From Pseudisothecium myosuroides (taxonomy: Eukaryota > Streptophyta > Bryopsida > Hypnales > Lembophyllaceae), in the NCBI GenBank assembly GCA_951799445.1, contig OX637296.1:16864001-16928000 (forward strand): a DNA stretch of 64,000 nucleotides, in the 5' to 3' direction. The stretch's first letter is position 1. Each line of letters starts with the position of its first letter. Below, piece by piece: positions 13,047 to 24,800 of this stretch. The notes under the pieces were generated by a model. The model was not told the DNA's origin, did no database searches, and saw only the letters and a list, made by a program, of their open reading frames with translations. A program made the translations under genes and the position numbers.

Positions 13047-14150
13047 ATTGCTTTGACCGGTTTAAATGTTTTTACAAGCAGTATTGAAGGTTAACTATTG
13101 AAAGCTTTTATTTTTCACTAAAAAAGGTAAATATTTGATTTTTGGAATGTCCTCAAAGGCATATATGTACCATTAGTAGAAGAGTAAAGGTTGTGAATTT
13201 TATTTTATTTTTGGGCTTTGAGCAAAGCTTAAGAATTTCACTTGATTTGAGATCTAAAAAATGGTTCATATCCATTTGCTTTGAAAATGGTCCCAATAGA
13301 AAGAGTAAAGTGTTCTCATGATTTTCACCGTTGAAAATTTAGACATGCAAGTGTTGATTTGGAGTTATTTGTGATTTCTACTTATAAAAAAATTGCATTT
13401 CAACAATTGCAAGGTGGATTGTATAATGAAGTTGTTAGCTTTTCATGTAAAATTCAGTTTTTTGGAAGTGCATTTTAGTGTGCTAACAATATTTGTAGTT
13501 GTTTATGTCACCTCCAATCTCCAAAAACATTTATATGCAAATTTCTAAAACATTTTGGGGAGGGGCAGCATAGAAATAGAAAACATACATTTCTCTTGTT
13601 ATAATCTCACAACTCCTATGCAATTTTGCACTCAAAATTGGTTTACATACTAATAAGCAAGCTCTTTAAACATCTAAATGGTTAGATTTTGAAAAAAAAT
13701 CAAATTGCGTCATTGGAGATAACCATAAGTTCATACTATTTTTTGTAGAAAAAACACACTTGGAAAGGTTTGGGTACTTAGGGGTTAAAAAGACCAAAAA
13801 GCTAGGTGAAGACCAAAATTAAATAAAATGAAATGTAGATAATGTTGGGTTGCATATTTGTTAAAAAGAAAACTTCACAATATATACAAAGATTTGAAAC
13901 ACTATGCATGATACAAATCAGCATAGGTGTCACTTCATCATGTGTGAATGCATAGGTGTTCCAATGTAAAAAAATGCAAAGGGCCCCTCAAACAAGGATT
14001 AACCCTGAAAAATTCCAAAAGTGGCCAATGGATGATTTTCAAGATTACTTCAAAAATGAATAATGCACCTATTGGTCCATAAATCTTATCTTATTTGAGA
14101 CAAAGAATCTTGGAGATAAGTCTTGTCCATTGAGGGTTAAGAATGTTATG
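13047..14150. other. AT-rich spacer, no gene recognised
   Basis: No conserved frame is seen. A solitary TTAGGGGTTAA at 13779-13787 may be the right end of another TTAA-type element. Confidence 0.4.
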
Positions 14151-16320
14151 TCTATTGATATATTCCATAGGATCTTTCTTGAAGCTTCTTCAATATATAC
14201 TAACTAGATGAAGTACAATTTTTTCCAAATATTCATCATCTACAATAATGAATGGATAAATGAACATTTAGGGTTTGACTGAAAGCTAGCAATAAGGATT
14301 GGCATACTAAGTCTCAATAGCCTACCATGGCTCAATAATTGGAGCAGTTTTGGTGACTACCTTGGTGAAGGTTAAGAATGTTATGTCCATCAATACATTC
14401 CAAGATCTTTCTTGAAGCTTTTTCAATGAATACAAACTGGACGAAGTACACTTTTTTCGAATATTCATCATTGAACGACGAATGGATAGGTGAACATTTG
14501 GGGTTTGACTAAAAGTTGTCAGTAAGGACTAAAGGCTCTAGCATGGCAGGCAAAGTATCAACAACCTACCATGGTTTAATAATCGGAGCAGTTTTGGTGA
14601 CTACTTTGGTGAAGGTTATGAATGTTATGTTTATAGATACATTCCAAGATCTTTCTTGAAGCTCCTTGAATGGATGCTAACTAGATGAAGTACACTTTGG
14701 TCCAATGAATGTTCACTATAGAAAACAAAGCTGAATGCACCTATTGGTTCAATAATCAGAGCAATTTTGGTGACTACTTTGGTAAAGGTTATGAATATTA
14801 TGTCCATCGATGTATTCTGCAAGATCTTTCTTGAAGCTTCTTCAATGGATACTATCTGGATGAAGTACACTTTGGTCCAATAAACGTTCACTATAGAAAA
14901 CAAAGAATGTACCTATTAGTTCAATAATTGGAGCAATTTTGGTGACTACCTTGGTGAGAATTAAAAATGTTATGTCCATCGATATATTCCAAGATCTTTC
15001 TTGAAGCTTCTTGAATGGATACTAACTGGATGAAGTACACTTTGATCCAATAAATGTTCACTATAAAAAACAAAGAATGCACCTATTGATTCAATAATCG
15101 AAGCAGTTTTGGTGACTACCTTTGTGAGGGTTACAAATGTTATGTCCATCGATGTATTTTGCAAGATCTTTCTTGAAGCTTCTTCATTGGATACTAACTA
15201 GATGAAGTACACTTCGGTCCAATGAATGTTCACTATAGAAAATAAAGAATGCACCTATTGATCCAAAAATTAGAGCAGTTTTGGTGACTATCTTGGTGAG
15301 AGTTAAGAATGTTATGTCCATCGATATATTCCAAGATCTTTCTTGAAGCTTCTCCGATGGATAGTAACTGGATGAAAGTATACTTCTTCCGAATATTCAA
15401 GATCGACGACCAATGGATAGGTGAACATTTAGGGATTGACTAAAAGCTGGCAATAAGGAGTGAAGGCTTCTTACATGGCAGGCTAAGTGTCAGCAGCCTA
15501 CCATGGTTCAATAATCGGAGTAGTTTTGGTGACTACCTTGGTGAAGGTTAAGAATGTTATGTTTATCAATACATTCCAAGATCTTTCTTGAAGCTTCTTC
15601 AATGGATACTAAGTGGATGAAGTATACTTTGGTCCAATGAATGTTCACTACAGAAAACAAAGCTGAATGCACCTATTGGTTCAATAATCGGAGTAGTTTT
15701 GGTAACTACACTGGTGAGAGTTAAGAATGTTATGTTTATCAACACATTCCAAGATCTTTCTTGAAGCTTCTTCAATGGATACTAACTAGATGAAGTACAC
15801 TTTGGTCCAATGAATGTTCACTACAGAAAGCAAAGAATGCACCTATTGGTTCAATAATCGGAGCAGTTTTGGTGACTACCTTGGTAAAGGTTACGAATGT
15901 TATGTCCATTGATACATTCCAAGATCTTTCTTGAAGCTTCTTCAATGGACACTAACTAGATGAAGTACACTTCTTTCCGAATATTCATCATCGATGACGA
16001 ATGGATAGGTGAACATTTAGGATTTTGACTGAAAGCTGGCAATAAGGATTAAACTAAGGCATCTTGCATGGCAAACTGAGTGTCAACAATTTGCCATGGT
16101 TCAATAATCGGAGCAATTTTGGTGACTACCTCGGTGAGGGTTACGAATGTTATGTCCATTTATATATATTCTAATAAGATCTTTCTTGAAGCTTCTTGAA
16201 TGGATACTAACTGGAGGAAGAACACTTTTTCCCGAATATTCAAGATCGAATGACGAATGGATACTAGGCGAACATTTAGGGCTTGACTGAGCGCTGGCAA
16301 TAAGGACTGAAGGCTCCGTC
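14150..16320 (+). repeat. Satellite-like tandem array, 11 units with 172- and 245-bp spacing
   Basis: GATCTTTCTTGAAGC-type cores occur at 14171, 14404, 14648, 14823, 14993, 15165, 15335, 15580, 15753, 15923 and 16178. Spacings fall into two classes: 170-175 bp (six intervals) and 233-255 bp (four intervals). The longer unit has an extra block of about 73 bp carrying CGAATGGATAGGTGAACATT. Repeats also share TGTCCATCGATA and ATGAAGTACACTTT. The frames read through it are by-products. Confidence 0.9.
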
Positions 16321-18734
16321 AAACCTACCGTGTGGACGCAGCCGGTACAACAGAATTCCGTGGAATTATCAATATGTTGTAAATTTGACCGATTCTCAAG
16401 CCTGTCTCCCTTTCTGTCTTTACTGTGTAATGGGGCGGCACCGGCCAAGCTGTACCGGGAGGAGGGTGGGACACCCCTCCATCATTGAGGACGGCTTGCC
16501 AACCTCATGGAAGGTTGGCCCCTGCAAAATGCGCCATGGACAGCCATCATCATCGCTCTAGGTACATCTCCAAAAACAATACAGTATGTACCCATGTGGA
16601 AGAAGAAATGATTTTAGAATCTCGACAAAAAAAATACTTTGACCTTTTATAACTTTAATTTGCATACAGGATTCAAACTAATTTGGGTGTATTAGAACCT
16701 CCTTTCACTTGCCAACAAGAAAAATATGAAAATTGGGCTAGTTAGATAATAGTAACTAGGCACAATTGAATAGCAAGAAGTGGCGGGGTGGGGGGTGGGG
16801 CACCTTAGCCATGTTCATATCTACAATTTCAATTGTTAAACCTTAAACGACATTCACTTGTCTAGAGGGCAATTAGAGGGGAATCAAAAATCTCCTCGTA
16901 GCAAGGTATAGGTCTTGTTGCTTGCCCAAAGTTTATGTAGTCAGGGCATACAATAGTAAATAGTAGTTTCACTTTGTAGCCTATATGCGGTACTTGGCAA
17001 GCCATGTATACTAGCAATTGAAGTGGTTCTAGTAGGTTGAAATATTCAAAAAATAATTAAAAGAACCACTTTTTGTCAACAATTATTTCAAAAGCAAGCT
17101 TGAGGAGCTTAGCCTGTCATTTAAGGTTAAGTGCCTAAATCCTTTCTTAAATTTATGCCTATTTGTGCTCTTATCTTTGTAAATATACATTATTTACTTC
17201 AATTTCATCAATTTGTTGCACAGAAAGTGTGGTACTTTAAAAGTCAACCATTGATTTGAATGAATGAGAAGTTCTATAGTCAAACAAACAAGTCCCTTGA
17301 ACCTCTCCATTCATCCTCCAAAATTGAGATGTCAAAGCTCTAATGGCTTAAGTTATTCCACACCAAATTTGAGTTATCATTCAATGAACTAGAAATTCGA
17401 CAAACTATAAGATATGGGCATCTATAATTGTCATCTGTAAAGTAGGGACTATTTTATGTGCTACTACCCCAAAGCACCATCTTCATTAGATGTACATCCA
17501 ACTAATCAATATCTAACTCCACTAAAGAAACAATTTTAGAACATCTACCAAAAAAAACTTTGACCCTTTATAAGTTTTGCATGGAATATCCAAACAAACC
17601 ATTTTGTCTGCATTGAATTTTTATTTCATTTGCAAACAAGAAAATATAAAAAAGTTTTTGAATTAAATAATAGTAATTGTGATATGACAAAAAAATGACG
17701 CTATTGGGAGTCCCTACCTCAATGTGAAAAACAATATTTGGATGAAGGAGTAATGTGTGTATTTTAGCAATTAAAAAAAGAAAAGCTATGCTTCATCAAA
17801 ACTAGAGAACTTCAATAGTATTTAGAGTTATCCTAAAAAGTCATCTTTTGTTTATCAACCTAGTTCTACTTTTTCTTTCTTGTGCTAAAAATGTTTGCAT
17901 TTGGGATACAACTTCAAATGTGTCTACTAGTCTGTAGTAATTTCACAGCTACAAATTCAAATATTCAATCAAATCAATCATTGAAGTTACAAAATATGAG
18001 ATTTAGATTTTGAAAGATAAAATCAATGAAAAATTTAATATTGTAGTGTGGATTTCTATATGCTAGAATTAGCCAAAATTTAAAGAAGAGGCAATTTTTT
18101 TTCTAGAACACCATATGGATGTGTACAAATATGGATGGACTTCCATATAGAGTCACAATTGGAAAAGAAAATTCAAGTTTTCTAGAATGGAAATTGTTTT
18201 GGCCAACTTCCATATGAGTAGGAAAAAACTACATTTTAGAAGCAGCTTTGTCTTATTGTTGAACTTGAAACAACCCAAAAGTTCAAGCCTAAATGTCAAA
18301 ATTTGTGTTTGATAAGTTAGAACTTGTTCCTCTTACATTTCATGTACTAAAGGAGCCAACCCATTTTCAACCACTTAAGAAATTACGTGTATTTGGAGCG
18401 TGTGTTTTTTGAGTGGGGAAATTATCCCGGGTACAAAAGTAGAGTATGAAAGGATTCTATAATTTTTCAAAATTTTATTTCTCAAAACATATTTATCATG
18501 AATTTTCTAGCTAAAGATTCTACCCATATTGGTTATATAAATTTTCCTATTTCCGATCAAGGGTTAGTTGCAATATTCAGAGCCTTGTAACCAATCATAA
18601 TATGCCACAACTACGTTAGGAATTACATCATAACTTATCACTACTCATCTCTATTTACACTGAAAGAAAGCATCCAACATTGCCCAAATGGAAAGGTGAT
18701 CAAGAATGGGTTGGCTCCTTTAGTCTCTTTGTAA
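16321..18734. other. AT-rich spacer with inverted R4 copies
   Basis: The array edge contains a GC-richer segment (16330-16560) without a convincing gene. Inverted relatives of repeat R4 lie at about 16600-16760 and 17480-17690. Nothing else is recognised. Confidence 0.45.
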
Positions 18735-19135
18735 GAGCTAGTTGCCATTGGGCACTTGGAGCTTTAGGAATTGGAGGCTATCATCCAAGAGCCTAAACAT
18801 CCAGGTGGACATATCACGTTTTCATTGGATTGCTTGTGTGTATGAGTGTTGTCCAACTCTCCCAACTACCAGCTCAAAATTAGCAATTACCAACGCAAAA
18901 ACATGTCTTTTTCCAACAATTTTGACATGCAGGTTTGAAAAAGTTACAATCCATTTGTTTTTTCTTTAAATAACCCCCTCCAAGCCAAGGTCTTGGCCCT
19001 TCAACTCTCCAAAGCTGATATGCAAGGGCTGGGGGCCGGAGGTCTGTCTGGAAAATAAGCCCGGAGCTCAAATACAATGGAAAGCGCCTGGACCTCCCAA
19101 ACCAGGAGGTCCAGGAACCCAATGGCAACCGACTC
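18735..19135. mobile_element. Tourist-like (PIF/Harbinger-type) MITE, 401 bp
   Basis: The left terminus is GAGCTAGTTGCCATTGGG and the right terminus is CCCAATGGCAACCGACTC, inverted with two mismatches in 18. Both sides are flanked by TAA (18732-18734 and 19136-19138), a typical 3-bp PIF/Harbinger target duplication. Inside, 19088-19116 forms an 11-bp perfect hairpin (CCTGGACCTCC and GGAGGTCCAGG). It has no transposase. Confidence 0.65.
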
Positions 19136-19659
19136 TAATTTTCCGCTTCTCCCTTACAAATATTGCACACTTCCATTCAAAATTCCGAAAAACTTTTGTC
19201 TCTTCTCCAAAGTTTGGCGGATTCAAAGTTAGATATTATTGTTTTCCCTAACTTGGCCTCCTCACCAAGTCCATCAAAGGTGGGGCCATACAATTTGACC
19301 CCTTGACCTTTCCCAAAGCATGACGTGCGCTGGAGAACTCGTCCCCAATGTCCGAACCTCTGGATTCTTCCCAACTGACTCGTTCCCCGACCTGGATGAT
19401 GAATCTCGCACGCGTTCCCATCTTGTCAGACTTCTTCAACGCCGGCTTGCCCTTTTGCAGCAAGCCTTCCAAGTGCCGCCCGGTCGCCCACCCAATTCAC
19501 CGCCTAATTCACCGCCCCATTGGCCTCCTTCGCTCACTTCCAGCCTTGGTACGTCTCGCATACCGGCCGTCTCATCACTGCTTCACCTTCGATCAAGCGC
19601 TAGCGCTCCTCTTGCACGAATTCGTGTCGCAAGCAATCCAGGATCACGCAACACCTCTT

Positions 19660-20060
19660 TCTTCGCACAGAGAATACAATTCTGAAGCTCTTTTTGCTGT
19701 CAAGCAGGCTCGATCGAGGGATTCCCGTGTGATTCCTGAGCTCAGGTCGACCTCTGCAGAAAAATTGGCTGAGATTTGGTCTGGTGCTCTTTCTTCGTGC
19801 AGAGATTACAATCTTTGAAAGCTCTTTTGGTTGTCAAGCAGGCTCGATCGAGAGACTCCCGTGTGACGCCGCCTGAGCTCAGGTCGACCTCGGCAGAAAA
19901 ATTGGCTGAGATTTGGTCTGGTGCTCTTTCTTCGTGCAGAGATTACAATTTTGAAGCTGTTTTTGCTGTCAAGCAGGCTCGATCGAGGGATTCCCGTGTG
20001 ACTCCTGAGCTCACGTCGAGCTCGGCAGAAAAATTGTCTGAGATTTTGGTCGATCAAGTG
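19660..20060 (+). repeat. Tandem array, 3 units of about 135 bp, upstream of the TPR-HMA gene
   Basis: CAAGCAGGCTCGATCGAG-type cores are at 19701, 19835 and 19970. Units share AGAGATTACAAT, CTGAGCTCAGGTCGACCT and AAAAATTGGCTGAGATT. The unit is close to 45 codons, so frames run through it, but an indel breaks them. I take it as leader or promoter DNA rather than coding. Confidence 0.8.
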
Positions 20061-20289
20061 CGGGGGGTGAAGGGATTGATTGATCGTGTGCTGCGCAGTT
20101 GAAGCTCCATGGTGAATTGAGGTTAGTGCGCAATTGAAGTTGGGATTTTGGAGTTGAAACTGTAATTGGTGTGAATTTTGCGGAGGGAGGGGAGGTCTGC
20201 CGGCCGAGTTAGTTGAACAGGAAGAAGAACACGACTTCTGGGATTGTGTGATGGGTGAAGGTCGTGCGTCGGCGGTGATTGATTGATCT

Positions 20290-21660
20290 TGTCCTGGATT
20301 GCCTTTCTCCGATCGAATTCTGGGAGCTTGACATCGCGCATTGTTGGTAGAGTCGTTGGGTTTCGTGAAATTTTCTGTTTTCAATTATGAGTTTGAGTGT
20401 GATCGAAATGTCAAAGGTGGTACTGTCGAGGTTGTTCTCGGTTGTTCTAAGCGATATGTGCTTTTCTCGGATCAAGTTCTGAGAGGTCGATGATCAATTG
20501 CTAGAAGTGCGCAACATTGCCGGCCTCGTGGAACGTTAGCTTTCGTGATTTTTCGATTTTGATTTTGGGATACAGTGCGATAGAGCTTTTGAAGGTGGTA
20601 CTGTTGAGCTCGTTTTCGATTGAGTGCTTTTCTCGGATCAAACTGTGAGAACTCGATTATCAATTGCAAGAGCGCGCAGCATTGCCGGCCTCGGGGAACG
20701 TTAGCTTTCGTGAAATTTCGCTTTCGCTTCTGGGATACAGTGCGATAGAGATTTCGAAGATGGTACCATCGATTTCTTTTTGATTGTGAGTTTGAGTGCG
20801 ATCGAAATTTCAAAGGTGGTACTGTCAAGTTTGTTCTCGATTGAAGCGGTATGTGCTTTTCTCGGATCAAATTCTGATATCTTGACCATCAATTGCGAGA
20901 GTGCGCAATATTGCCGGCCGAGTGGAACGTTAGCGTTCGTGAAATTTGGTTTCGATTTTGGGATACTGTGCGATAGAGGTTTCGAAGGTGGTACTGTCGA
21001 CCTTGTTCTCGGTAAAGCAGTATGTGCCTTTCTCGGATCAAATTGTGAGAGCTTGATCATCAATTACACGAGCGCTCTAGCTACATTGCCGGCCGAGTGA
21101 AACAATAGCTTTCGCGAAATTCCGCTTTCGATTTTCGGATATAGTGCGACAGAGATTCCGAAGATGGTACCGTCGACTTCTTTTTGATTGTGGTATAGAG
21201 TGTGACTAAAGTTTCGAAGGTGGTACTGTCGAGCTTGTTCTCGATTGAAGTGTTAAGTACTTCTCTCGGATCAAATTGTGAGAGGTCCATCGTCAATTGC
21301 AAGCGTGCGCCACATTGCAGGCCTCGTGAATCGTTACCTTTCGTGAAATTATGCTTTCGTTTTTGGGATACAGTGCGATAGAGATTTTAAAGTTGGTACC
21401 GTCGATAGCTTTGCAATTTTGGGTTAGAGTTCGATCGAAATTTCGAAGGTGGTATTGTCGAGCTTGTCCTCGGTTAAGTCATCACGTGCCTTTCTCGGTT
21501 TGATTTCTGAGAGCTCGATCATACAATTGCAATAGTGCGCAATTGTATGATCGAGCTATTGCCGGCCTCGTGGAACTTTACCTTTCGTGAAACTTCGCTT
21601 TCGATTTTGCGCTACAGTGCGATAGAGATTTTGAAGGTGGTAACCTCGGTCTCTCTGTAA
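20290..21660 (+). repeat. Degenerate tandem array, about 7 units, in the 5' region of the TPR-HMA gene
   Basis: TTTCTC(G/C)GAT-type cores occur near 20301, 20463, 20629, 20858, 21031, 21262 and 21491, with spacings of roughly 165 or 230 bp. Each unit carries a GTGCG(C/A) block, an ATTGCCGGCC block, TTTCGTGAAATTTCG and GATACAGTGCGATAGAG, then GGTGGTACTGTCGA. The array ends about 150 bp before the ATG at 21806. It could be promoter, 5' UTR or a first noncoding exon. Confidence 0.8.
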
Positions 21661-21805
21661 TCGAGCGCAATCAAAATTTCAACGGCAATAGCATCAATTT
21701 GTTATACAGTCCGAAATCTCACTCTGATCATCAATCTCGCTTCTGTGATTTTCGCAGTGAACTTCACCGTTCCACAACCACAAATCGGATTGAATCTCTT
21801 ACAAG

Positions 21806-24800
21806 ATGTGGTTCTTCCCGGAGCTCGAAGCAGCAATGGGCCCTTCCTTCCCAGCCGCCATTTTCATGGGCTTGTTCTGTTCCTACATCTGGGCCCGCGT
21901 GAAGCCCTTAGTCCACCACCCCAACAGCAACAACAAAAAGGACTACATCCTACAAGACCTCTCCAACGCCACTTCATTCCTCACAAATCTCCACGACACA
22001 TTATTCCCCAATTCAAAGCCCTCCCCGAAGAACTCCGAGAGCATCTCGAAAGCTGGTGAGGACGTGCTCCTGCAACGAACAGCTTCTCGCATGAGCGACG
22101 GGCGACGAAAAATTTCCGAGAGTATCACGGGGACGCTGACAACTTCAGCAAATGTGGACAGTAAAGAAGTGTCGAGGTTGAGGCGGAGGATGAGGTCAAT
22201 GGGGGAGCAGAAGGAGCATGTTTGGCAAGTGGGGGATGCAAGTGGGATGCTGTTGCAAGCGAGAATGCCGGTGACGTCGAGCTTGTTGAATCAAGCGTTT
22301 GAAATTGGGAGGAGGGCTGTTGCGGTGGATCCGAGGGCGACGCTGCAACTCGGGAGCTTTGGCATCATCATGCAGTCAGGTATCGCCGAAATGGTGGAAT
22401 GCATGGTGTCGATGTTGCCGATCGGCAATGTGGTGCCGGTATTCTTGAGTTGCAATCTTTGGAGAATTTGGTTCGGTTTCTTTATGTGGTTGCCTGGTTT
22501 GCCGTTGGACTGATCCGATTGAGAGATGCAGAGTGTGACTTGCTCGCCATAGCCAGCAATGTGCTCGCCGCATACTTGAATTGCTGTCATTTTTGACCTT
22601 TTTTATTTTATTTTCCCTTTGTGATTGCTTGCATCGGCGTTGGAATGATTTTTCTTGCTGGTCGTAGCCAACAATATGCTCGCCAGCATCTTGAATTGCC
22701 CATATAAATTCGCCGTTCATCAATAGAGGAAGCTTTATTATTTGCATTTTGTGCCAAAAATAAAGAATCTAAATTGTTACATAAAGCGTAAAGCAAAATT
22801 TATTTTTTTGAGAATTTGTTTAGGTTTCTCCATGTGATTGCTTGCATTGCCATTGAACTGACTCTTCTTGTTGTGCCGACTGAGAGATGCAGAGTGTGAG
22901 TTGCTCGCCATAGCCAGAAATGTGCTCGCCGGCATCTTGAGTTGCTTTCATTTTGAGAATTTGGTTTGGTTTCTTCATGTGATTGCTTGCGTTGCCGTTG
23001 GACTGATTCTTCTTGCTGGCCATAGCCAACAATGTGCTCGCCGCTTTCTTGAGCTACTTTCATTTTGAGATTTCGTTTGGTTTCTTCATGTGATTGCTTG
23101 CATTGCCGTTGGACTGATTCTTCTTAGTGCGCCGGTTGAGAGATGCAGTGTGTGAGTCACTTGCCATAGCCAGCAATTTGCCTGCCGGCATCCTTTGAAT
23201 TCTTATGTTGTTTCTTCATGTGATTGCTTTCATTAGTGGATTTTAAACCTCATTGAATACACATTCTCCATTCACAGTCGAATACATCGAATTTTACACA
23301 TTCTCTAATCCCCCGTACACTGATTTGTGTTGCTCTGATTGCGATGCAGAGGGCGAAGTGAAGCTCCTGCGTCTGGAGGACGGTGATGCGCCGGTTCTGC
23401 TCGACTCGTTCCGTGAAGAAGGTCCAATTCTCTAGACCTCAGCGTCCCCATTCTTCTCTGGGGAGGGATGAACGAATTCTCAGTTTAAAGAATACGAACC
23501 CAAAAATGAATGCAATGATTTTCTACGAAACAAATGGAAAAATCCCTTCACAGTCTCGAGGTCTTGCCTTGTAAATTGCTCTCAAAAGCTTGAGCGATAG
23601 CGCCGAGCAAATCATTAGGTCTTGCCTGTCAGGATATGTATGTTTGAGTCACTCTGAACACGTGCATGAATTCACGGTTTTCCTTTGTAAAGTGCTCTAA
23701 AAACTTTGAACACTTAAACACGAAATGTGAGAGATGAAGTCGAAGAAAGAGAAATTTGAGAATTGAGTGCATCCCGTAACCCTAATTTTCGACATTGTGG
23801 GTGTGAGCAGACGAGGATTTGCGCGTGGAGGGGCTGTTCCTTCGCGGAGTGCAGATGAAGGCAACAATTGGGGACAAGAGCGTTGTCCTCCGGAGCAAAA
23901 CCCTCCTTAAGGTAGTCCACAAATGGCTATCTATTAGGACAGTGTCGTTATGCATATGTTATATGCTTAGTTATTTAGAAAACATTGAGAGAAATGTTTC
24001 AATTTTGCTTAGAAATTGCTTGGAAGACGATTCTGAAGTGGGTGCTTACCATTTGCAGGATGAGGGAGGATGGAGCGATGCTCTCGTAGTGTGGCCGCCT
24101 CTGGTGACACTAGAGAAAGCTTCACTGATGTACGCCACCAAGATTGTTGAATTTAAAGGCGTCACTGCCACTGTTCGGAGTAACCTTCTCCCCGTTTCCT
24201 TGAACCGGAAACCCAAAGATGAAGGTAAATAATCTTCCGTTCTGAAATTGCTCATCTTTGAAAATTGAGCTTCATCTACAGGTGGTGTGCAGGAATATGT
24301 GTCCCCTTTTCTGATGAGGTATAATTAGGAGGATACTAAAACCGTAAGGGATCTAATCCTGTCTCCTAATATAGACACTTTTAGCAACGTTACTCTTCCA
24401 TTTTACACTTGGTTGGCCTTCAATTAGCAAGCTGAGTGTAAGCATGACTTGATTCAATGTCAATTGAGGAGTCTCCCAATGAAAGCACACGCTTACATAA
24501 TTATTGATTTAAACATATTGATTGAAATGCTTGAGGTGTCGTAGACAATATACATTACTAGAAATTTGAGCAGGATTTCAAGGGGAATGGGGCATTGTGT
24601 GTGGCAGATCATACAGGCTTGTATTTGGCAGCAGCACTTGCATCCATTGTAGCCCTGATGCCAAGCGCCTTCTGGTTGCCGGTCATGGGGAAGGTTGGAG
24701 TGGTGTTTCTGCCGGTGTTCCAAATGGCTGCTGTAATCCTTGGCTGGAATTGCGGTCACTTCCTCCTCCTTGGAGAGTGGCCCAGTACAAAAGGGTAAGC

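Noticed and set aside
14150..16320. Possible CRISPR array
   Set aside because: Units are 172-245 bp, fully similar along their length, with no unique spacers, in a plant nuclear context.
19320..20102. Overlapping frames with Pro-rich and KQARSRDSRV-type repeats
   Set aside because: The frames break between repeat units and connect to no splice-compatible exon. Treated as leader DNA with tandem repeats.
24595..24798. Frame encoding two hydrophobic helices (LYLAAALASIVALMP)
   Set aside because: It is out of phase with exon 6. The alternative frame joins exons 4, 5 and 6 without conflict.
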